A stretch of 20,348 bases of DNA, from assembly GCA_013115135.1 (NCBI GenBank), contig JABANP010000732.1, forward strand, positions 1 through 20,348. The letters are read 5' to 3'. Below are positions 13,479 through 20,348 of this stretch, one piece after another. The position numbers and the translations under genes were made by a program. Position 1 is the first letter of the stretch. Each line of letters begins with the position of its first letter. The notes under the pieces were generated by a model, which saw nothing but the letters and a program-made list of their open reading frames with translations, had not been told where the DNA came from and ran no database searches. The stretch comes from Perkinsus olseni (Eukaryota; Perkinsozoa; Perkinsida; Perkinsidae).

Positions 13479-13613
13479 TGGCAATGCCACTACTATCACT
13501 ATCATCACTTATGGTACTGGGCTGCATCAGGAGTTTCTCGTGTAACTAATAGTAGTCTTGTTCTTCCTACTGATATTATTACCACTACTATCATCATTAT
13601 ACTAGTTATCGTT

Positions 13614-15069
13614 ATGTATCCTGGACCATCATCATCAACAACAACAACTGATAATGACGATCAACTGCAAACATCGATAGGTGGTAAGAGGCCCCCACCA
13701 CCCCCACCACCTCCACCAGCTGCTCCTGCTGCTGCTGAGACTGCTGACGATGATAAGATTGATGGTAGTAATTTATACATCATCTACTCTCAACGCATCA
13801 AGTATTGGTAGGTGAGGGTAATACTTGTACTGGAATTAACACTTATGCTGATAATCCTAACATTATCAGTATATCACAAATCAACAAGAACAACAACAAC
13901 AACAACAACAATGATGATGATTGTAATAATAAGAGCAACAATGATGACATCATCATCAGCCATACTACTCACCACCTATTGTACTTACCATCAGTCATTG
14001 GACTACGGCCTTCTCACGATGATCATCAACCACCAGCAGCAGCGCAGGGTAGCCCGATACTCAAGCGAGATTGTCATTATTGTGGTATCTTGTAGATAAT
14101 AGGAACGTAATAGAAGAAGAGGAGAGAGGCGGCGGTGGAGGTGAAGAGAAGGTGTCCCCAGCTGAGCATAGTATGCACTACAACAATACCGCATCGCTCC
14201 GCCGCCGCCGCCGTCAGCAGCCTTTTATAAATAGTAATAAACAAGGAGAAGGTGATAATAATGATATGCTTATCATCGTCCATCTAATAGTAGCACTTAT
14301 ATGATAATGATTGTTAGTTATGCTATCATCATCATCTAATACGGACAGTATATTACCCATACCAACAGCGATACCCCTTCATCTTATGAAATCTAAAAGT
14401 TGTTGTAATATTTATACCATAATTTACTAATATCATCATCTCTGTTCTTAACAGGCTCATCTGTAACCCAAGCAGCAGCAACGTATTTAGCAAGTGATAT
14501 GCAGGTAGGTTGTCGTCGTATGATGGTAGTGATAATGATAATAACAATCATCATCATCATTTACATGTAATAATATTGATGATGGTATTAGGTTCTCATA
14601 CTACATATAGCAGGAGAGATTATCCAGGATAAGGTTGAGAGGACGTCGAACGAAGATGGGGCAGTGCATCATGGACTTATGTCCAACCTACAATCATCAA
14701 TACATCATGATGATTATGATGATGACACTGTTGGTGGTGGTGTGAGGACTGCTGCTGATATTACAGGATCACGTCTTCTTGCTGATCATAATATCACAAC
14801 TCAGACGACCTCTAAAGGAGGAAGTGATGATGAACATCATATTAACATAAAAGATGTTATTGGTAGTGATAATAATAATGCTACATTAACCACCTCCACC
14901 ACCCACCACTACCCAGCAGCAGCAGCAGCCTTCTTGTTGTTGTAGGTACATTGAGGAGACTAGGATGGTCATTACCTGATATGCCTTTACCTAGTTCACC
15001 GCCCGAACAAGTAATAGTATAATGATAATGATGATAAAGAGGATAGTGTTAACATCATCATCGTCATCG

Positions 15070-15102
<33 letters not shown>

Positions 15103-15334
15103 GGCCATACCATCATTGGTGCACGAAAAGAGATCAACAACAGCCCTAGCAGGTGGTATGAATAATAGCAGAAAGGCTGCTGCTGCTGCTGCTGCTGTTT
15201 CCAGTACTTCACAAATAACTGGGAATAATACCAGTGGAATAACATCATCATCATCGCGGAGATCCAGGGTAATACTAGGAGACTTTGTGATGGTTGTATG
15301 CTTTTGTCAGCATCCATTGTTGCCACGATTATGA
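13614..15334 (+). CDS. Histone-fold protein of NF-Y/TAF type
   Basis: Ten exons (13614-13807, 13870-13922, 13995-14048, 14096-14251, 14318-14404, 14455-14504, 14592-14862, 14946-15010, 15104-15268, 15311-15334) give 372 residues. The N-terminal 150 residues are disordered (nine-proline run, N run, E/G-rich, R run). A histone fold follows: helix 1 around SILPIPTAIPLHLMKSK (about 162-178), helix 2 VTQAAATYLASDMQVLILHI running into AGEIIQDKVERTSN (about 186-212), and helix 3 HINIKDVIGTLRRLGW (about 280-296). Such folds occur in TFIID TAFs, NF-YB/C, DR1/NC2 and POLE3/4; I cannot choose between them. An insert of roughly 65 residues, rich in D, H and G, separates helices 2 and 3. A tail with an eight-residue poly-Ala run ends HPLLPRL. 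The donor after helix 1 is either 14399 or 14405; both keep the frame. Confidence 0.68.
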
Positions 15335-15537
15335 TAACAACAACAACAACAACAATGATGATGACGGTTGTTGACAATGAAGTTATCACACTCTTGATCG
15401 TCTTGTAATATTAATCGCACAATTATAATTGCATTATCCCTCACGTATCCTTTCGTTACTACTTCATGAATCGTGTTGGGTGGTAGTAATAGTATCAACA
15501 CACCATCTTGCGCCGCTCTTGACGTTTCTTATCAAAT
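15307..15537 (-). pseudogene. Minus-strand gene fragment, possibly the end of a MATH domain
   Basis: Two exons can be read on the minus strand: 15537-15502 and 15461-15307, with a 40-bp GT-AG intron between them. The joined peptide runs LIRNVKSGARW, then VTKGYVRDNAIIIVRLILQD, then a H/C run, with a TGA at 15307. The pattern of a hydrophobic helix turn followed by KGY-x-x-D-N-x-hydrophobic strand is typical of the last strands of TRAF/MATH domains, but this is a short match. An acceptor (CATAGTCAG) precedes the first exon, so 5' exons are required. They are absent, because the CACCAGA junction and the second copy of gene F lie 28 bp away. The 3' end overlaps the last exon of the histone-fold gene on the other strand. 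It may be truncated by the duplication junction, or may be chance. Confidence 0.3.
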
Positions 15538-15563
15538 CTGACTATGATGGCAGAGGACTACTT

Positions 15564-15564
<1 letters not shown>

Positions 15565-15592
<28 letters not shown>
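15565..15592. repeat. Four-unit CACCAGA array at the duplication junction
   Basis: Exactly four perfect CACCAGA units followed by CACTCAT. The unit, strand and right-hand boundary match the much larger array at 5082-5200. It marks the left edge of copy 2. Immediately to its left is CTTA, which reads as part of a good donor (GTAAGT) on the minus strand. Confidence 0.95.
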
Positions 15593-15595
<3 letters not shown>

Positions 15596-15650
15596 TCATA
15601 ACAACAACGCCCTTATCTATCTCATTACCGCTGTTGTTGTTTTCTGTCAG

Positions 15651-17271
15651 TTCCTGCACCGCGAGTATCTGAGACATTCCGGATCAGTTGACAGAGGCAG
15701 ACCATCAACAGTGGCATCATTATTATCACAAATACATCATACACAACAACAACATGAAGGTACTGAGGATAATAATATAACCCACAAGAGAGTAAACTCT
15801 CTGGCTCAACTATGATAATACTAACAGGTACTAAAGCGACTAATAATACAATGACTACAGTGCTTGGTGGTGGTAATACAACAACAGCAGGAGGTAGTAG
15901 TAGTAGTAATGATATGATATATCATTTAACGGCGGAGGAAGAAGAGGAGATAAACTTATCAAAAGCAGTGAGCTGGTTTGAACAACAACCATCAATAAAT
16001 GAGGTATGATAATGATCATCATCATCATCACAATATTATCAATACTACTAACAACAAGAATAAACGATTATTCTTTCAGGCACTTCGTCATTTAAAAGTT
16101 GGTAAGATCTTGTTGCCTGACACTGCACTTTTGGAACACTTTAATGATAAGAGTAGTACTGATGATGATGATGACGATGATGATGACACTGTGATTGATG
16201 TTAGATTATAGTCCATCTCAACATCAACAACAAGAGCATGGGGATGTTACACAACGTCATGAAGGCGACGACGACGACGACGATGAGTTAAAAGCTCTTC
16301 AACTTGGTGATCTAGCAGCAACGTTATTGGATACATCTGATATGGGAGGGGATAAAGAAATAGAATTACATCATGTTAACAGACCTGATGTTACCAAGAT
16401 GTTACCGTAATAATAAAGCGACCACCGTAGTAGCAGCAGCAGCAGTCCATTGTTGTTGTTATCATTTTAAGATATAATCCACAAGAGGACCAGGTCCTCA
16501 GTGGAGGTGTTGGATTGGTATCATCGTCGTCATCATCAACGACAGCGTATGGGAGGCAAGCGGCGGATGACCATCATCATCATCATCATCATCGTAATCC
16601 TAAGAATGGCAAAAATGGTAGTGTTGACGAGGATGATATGATGATGATGATACCAATGATAATACAAACTGTACTCCAAGTACTGCCGAAGAGAGATCTT
16701 ATGACAAGTACTAATCCCCGTACAATTGTACAACAATGCCTCTTGGTGTTATGATTGCCCATTATGTTGTTAGGCAATTATCAGTCAGTTGCAGAGGAGT
16801 GTGCGAAGACTATGAAGGCAATACCAATACTTAGAAAGGTTGATGATGACATACTTATTGACGTAATACACAATCATCATACTTTAACAACAACAACAAT
16901 TGACGCAGATTGATCGGACTACTCGTCAAAATGCGGAGTATCGGTTGGCCAAGAAAGATCAACCAGATGCAGTAAAGGGTAAACCATCATCAGCAGCAGC
17001 AGCAGACCAGCAAGGATCTGCTGCGGCTGCTGCCATGACTGCTGCGGCAGTAACAGCAGCAAGCCAAGCACTAGGAGAGGCAACAGCAGTAATAAGCCAT
17101 CAGCTGGTCTACCCTCCGTAGTACTTCCCTCAGGCCGTTGCTGGTGGTGGAGCGGATCATCGTCATCATCATCCATCCGTGGTTGTTAAGAAAGAAGAAC
17201 CGAGTGATAGTAATTATCGTTGGAAACCCGTTCGTATACCATCCTCACGGACCAATCTCGGCAACAGATGA
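15651..17271 (+). CDS. Gene F copy 2, 5'-incomplete; tentative CstF-77/Rna14-like C-terminal part
   Basis: Exons 15651-15759, 15828-16003, 16080-16152, 16205-16406, 16472-16745, 16785-16862, 16909-17088 and 17134-17271 correspond one to one with copy 1 and encode the same 409-residue stretch. The single length difference, one GAT, falls in the third intron (52 instead of 55 bp), so the proteins are unaffected. Upstream of the first exon lie only the 7-mer junction and the tail of the histone-fold gene. There is therefore no room for the missing 5' exons unless they lie in the 230 bp before 15565, where I find none that join well. This copy probably lacks its own promoter and N-terminal half. 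Confidence 0.55.
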
Positions 17272-17310
17272 ACGTTACTATCACTACTACTAGTAGTGTT
17301 GTGTTCATGG

Positions 17311-17647
17311 AGTACCATTACTAGTAGTGTCGTCGTTCAACTACCACTACTGCCATTACTAGTAGTGTCGGCGTTCTACTACTACTACTGCCATTACTAG
17401 TAGTGTCGTCGTTCAACTACTACTACTGCCATTACTAGTAGTGTCGTCGTTCAACTACTACTACTGCCATTACTAGTAGTGTCGTCGTTCAACTACTACT
17501 ACTGCCATTACTAGTAGTGTCGTCGTTCTACTACTACTGCCATTACTAGTAGTGTCGTCGTTCTACTACTACTACTGCCATTACTAGTAGTGTCGTCGTT
17601 CTACTACTACTACTGCCATTACTAGTAGTGTCGTCCTTCAACTACTG
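17311..17647. repeat. Palindromic minisatellite, copy 2
   Basis: Same nine units, in the same order and with the same internal variants (GTCGGCG in unit 2, short CTA run in unit 6, GTCCTTC in unit 9) as copy 1. It again lies between the convergent ends of gene F and CPAP. Preservation of every variant argues that the duplication is recent or an assembly duplicate. Confidence 0.9.
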
Positions 17648-17818
17648 CCCTACTGGAGTTCGTAACTCAATAGGTGTGGATAGGAGATGATTGTGATTAA
17701 TTATACAATAAGTAATACGCTTCATAAAAATGATAATAATAATGAACTTGTGGCAGAATGATGAGGGATGGACATGGTCATGGGGGATGCAGCAAGAATG
17801 ATAACCTCTTCTCTTGCA

Positions 17819-20348
17819 TCATTCTTTTCTTATCCTCTTCGTAATACCACTAGGGAAGTGTATTTCCTTGCTCCCATCCGTGTAATGGTATTCCTAAAGT
17901 CGAACTACTACATGCTTGCTGCTACTACTACTACTACTACTACGACCGCTCACCTTCTGTCCAGTATTAAATATGAATATATCCGTACCATCTGGTAATG
18001 TCTTCTGTTTTGTACCACCATCAGCATACCAATATAATTCAATACCATTATTAATTTTACTTCTTATATCACCATTGGGCAGGTACGTGCGTGATACTAA
18101 TGATATATTATCACTACCATCAACCGTAGTACACGACTGATGAGTGTCCGATGGGGGCCATACAACTTTCTTCAAACCAGTAGAAAATGTGACCGTTCTA
18201 ATGCCCGTAGAATATACTCTGTCACACCGCTTACCATCATCTCTAATATTCTCCGAGATCACTCCACCATAACAATTATCATCATCATCATTATAACCAT
18301 AATAATAATGAGAGTAATCATCAACGTCGTGACTACTAACGTGGAGAGTAATTGGATCCTGGTTCCCTTCAGCGGGCTGGGAAGTTGATGAGGATGTTGA
18401 CGAGGCAGTAGTAGCGGCTGCAGCGTGATGATGATGATGATGAGCATCATCATCATCTCCATTATGACTATGATGCAAATGATGTGATGGAAGATCGTAG
18501 AGCTTAGTAGTATTATATTTTGGGTGGGCACCAGCAGCAGCGGCGGCAGAGATGCGCCGATAAGCGTCGATTCCGGTGTGACTTATGCTGATCAAAATGA
18601 TGATGATAATAGCACCCTGTTGATATTACCTGTCATTATTATCATTTATAACGCCATCTTTGATCTTCCCTTTTTCTCTTTCCATTTTTGATCATTCCAG
18701 CGGCGGCGCCGCCATAATTGACATCATCATCATCATCGCCGCCGCCGCCGCCGCCCTCACCACCTTTATTCCCAATGACATCGTTCAACCATCTTTCTTT
18801 ACTTCGTTTCAACTGATTGAGACAACAAGCGATAACCTCATCCTCTTAACCTACTCGACATCATCATCGTCGTGTATGGAGGCATTAACTACACATATAC
18901 TTACCTCATCAACTAAGTGCTTATTTTTCATTTGTATTTCCATTATCACGGTATGTAACCTTTTTGATCTCCAATTCCCCTTTTTCTTGTTTTTACTATC
19001 CATTTCTACTTCTAATTTCTCTATCTTTTCCCTCAGCATTCTCTCTTCGTCCTTCCATTTAACCTACCAGTATCCTTATAATATTCCCACCACCACCACC
19101 ACCACTGCTCCCACCTGCTGTGTAGTAAGTTGCCTGTTTCTATCCTTCTCTTCTTGAAACCTTTTCCTTTCCCTTTTCAAAGCCAACCTATCCTCATCAA
19201 TTTCCTTTCTAATATCATCTGCTTCTTCCTTTTGCTCTGTCCCTGTAAACTCATGATAGTAATACCGGTTGAATCATCTCTAAGATCATCACTAGTATGA
19301 TCATCATCGCTATCATTACCTTATCCCTCGTGCTTCCTGTAATAAATTCTCTCTCTCTATCCGTAATGTTTTGCACACTTCGTTCTCCTTAGTGAACCTT
19401 AGTACGTCAATAACACTAACAAGAAGAAGAAGACCCATCACCACGATCATGAGTCATCTATTATTTCCTTGATGATGATACTATGTTTATGACCTCTGAA
19501 TTTGTTGATCTAATAATGTGAGCTTCTCCTTTAATAACTTGCCCCCTTCATCATCATCATCACCCACCCTCCGATGGTATCCTCCTCCCCCTCCATGTCT
19601 CATTGTCGCTTCTGTCTGCAGCAGCAGCAGCAGCAGCACAGTATGTTGATGAGTATTATTGCATGAGGAGTCTCACCACTCCTGCTGCTGGTACTGGTGG
19701 TGCTGGTCCTCTGTTGTTGTTGTTGTTGCCATATATAAGGGCAGCAACAGCATCCCTCCCAATGCGCCGATAATACTTTTACTACTACTCCTACTGCTAA
19801 CACCGTCATCATGACCATTCTTCACATTATTGATGATGACATCATCACTTGACTGTCGGCGGCGGCGGCGGGCACCTGTGGTTGAAGAGTCTAAGTTTAC
19901 ACTATGCCCGATGTTACTACCAGACTCATCCTCTTGTACAATGATATCAGCATTATTATCATTATAACCACCTACCACACTCTTCCGCAATGACGATGAT
20001 GATGATGATGATATCTTATTATTCCCATGCTGATTAGTATCTTGTATATGATAATCATATAAATAACAATAGTCATCATCATCATCAGTGGTATTATTAT
20101 TGTCCAAACCGTAATCATTATCATCATCATTGACAACCTCTGTTGCAGATGTTCCACCATCCTCGCATGCATCATCATGATGATGATGCAGACCTCCCCT
20201 AAAGGTGGGAAGTGTGGTCTTCGGTGGTAACACTACCACCGATGATGGAGGTATTAATGGAGTATTGCCCTGCCCCTCCTCCTCCTGCTGCTGCGGCTGG
20301 CGCCTCTTGTTGTTACTACTACTAATACCAGTATCATCAATAGACAGC
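17819..20348 (-). pseudogene. CENPJ: CPAP/SAS-4 copy 2, partial and frameshifted
   Basis: Corresponds to the last eight coding exons of CPAP copy 1; the 5' end lies beyond the window. Exon positions are 17819-17893, 17954-18587, 18630-18812, 18905-19063, 19115-19242, 19320-19415, 19494-19615 and 19677 to the window end. The TCP10 exons are identical to copy 1. In the coiled-coil part there is one extra base in a T run at about 18,669 and one at about 19,212, each shifting the frame. Three more at 18,961-18,990 together restore the frame but replace about nine residues. Further gains and a two-base loss at 19,730-19,780 fall in a stretch that may be intronic. Either this copy is a decaying pseudogene or these are uncorrected homopolymer errors; all the coding-exon changes are one-base gains in runs. 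Confidence 0.75.

Larger units (their letters stand above)
15565..20348. repeat. Tandem segmental duplication, copy 2 (truncated by window end)
   Basis: Direct-orientation copy of 5173-9977. Up to about 17,700 the only difference I see is the loss of one GAT triplet at about 16,165. From there on, single-base homopolymer gains appear (17,724; 17,764; 18,669; 18,961; 18,981; 18,990; 19,212; 19,777). In the last 500 bases there are also substitutions and triplet-run length changes. The offset drifts between 10,389 and 10,399. Confidence 0.95.

Noticed and set aside
14991..15389. 132-codon minus-strand frame with D and I runs
   Set aside because: Antisense to the histone-fold exons and to a (CAT)n intron; no protein-like sequence outside the runs.

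Overview
The window is nuclear DNA from a compact, very intron-rich eukaryote. Coding can only be followed by splicing short introns: I place 35 GT-AG introns of 39-104 bp in six genes. The recognisable products are eukaryotic: RNA polymerase II subunit RPB7, a CPAP/SAS-4 centriole protein with a TCP10 C-terminal domain, a histone-fold protein and an OCIA-like membrane protein. The CPAP gene implies an organism that builds centrioles or basal bodies. Triplet runs (GAT, CAT, CAA, TCA, GCA) are dense in exons and introns alike, so proteins carry D, H, Q, N, S and A tracts. I cannot name the species.

Layout. Positions 1-5200 are satellite DNA with no genes. Its repeat unit changes along the array, from CAC/GCC-rich units at the left, through 11-bp and 14-bp units, to (CTA)n-rich higher-order blocks and pure 7-bp CACCAGA arrays at the right. 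From about 5173 a gene-dense block of about 10.39 kb begins. Its order is: gene F (+, 5' end missing, tentatively the C-terminal part of a CstF-77/Rna14-like protein), a 9-unit palindromic minisatellite, CPAP (-), RPB7 (-), a 137-bp shared 5' region, a 126-residue membrane protein (+), an OCIA-like protein (+), a histone-fold protein (+), and a minus-strand remnant that may be the end of a MATH domain. At 15565 four CACCAGA units start a second copy of the block: gene F again, the minisatellite again, and CPAP again up to the window end.

How the genes relate. RPB7-CPAP and membrane protein-OCIA-histone-fold form two same-strand clusters with very short gaps (2-71, 79 and 135 bp). They diverge from one short region (11410-11546), which looks like a bidirectional promoter feeding operon-like clusters. 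F and CPAP converge tail to tail on the minisatellite. RPB7, a histone-fold protein and a possible 3'-end-processing factor would all act in mRNA synthesis, but shared function is inference.

The strongest points for a second look are: the tandem duplication whose junction lies in the 7-mer that is also the edge of the giant satellite; the one-base homopolymer differences that break CPAP only in copy 2; and the operon-like layout. The duplication and the satellite could be real or could be long-read assembly products, and the sequence alone cannot settle this.
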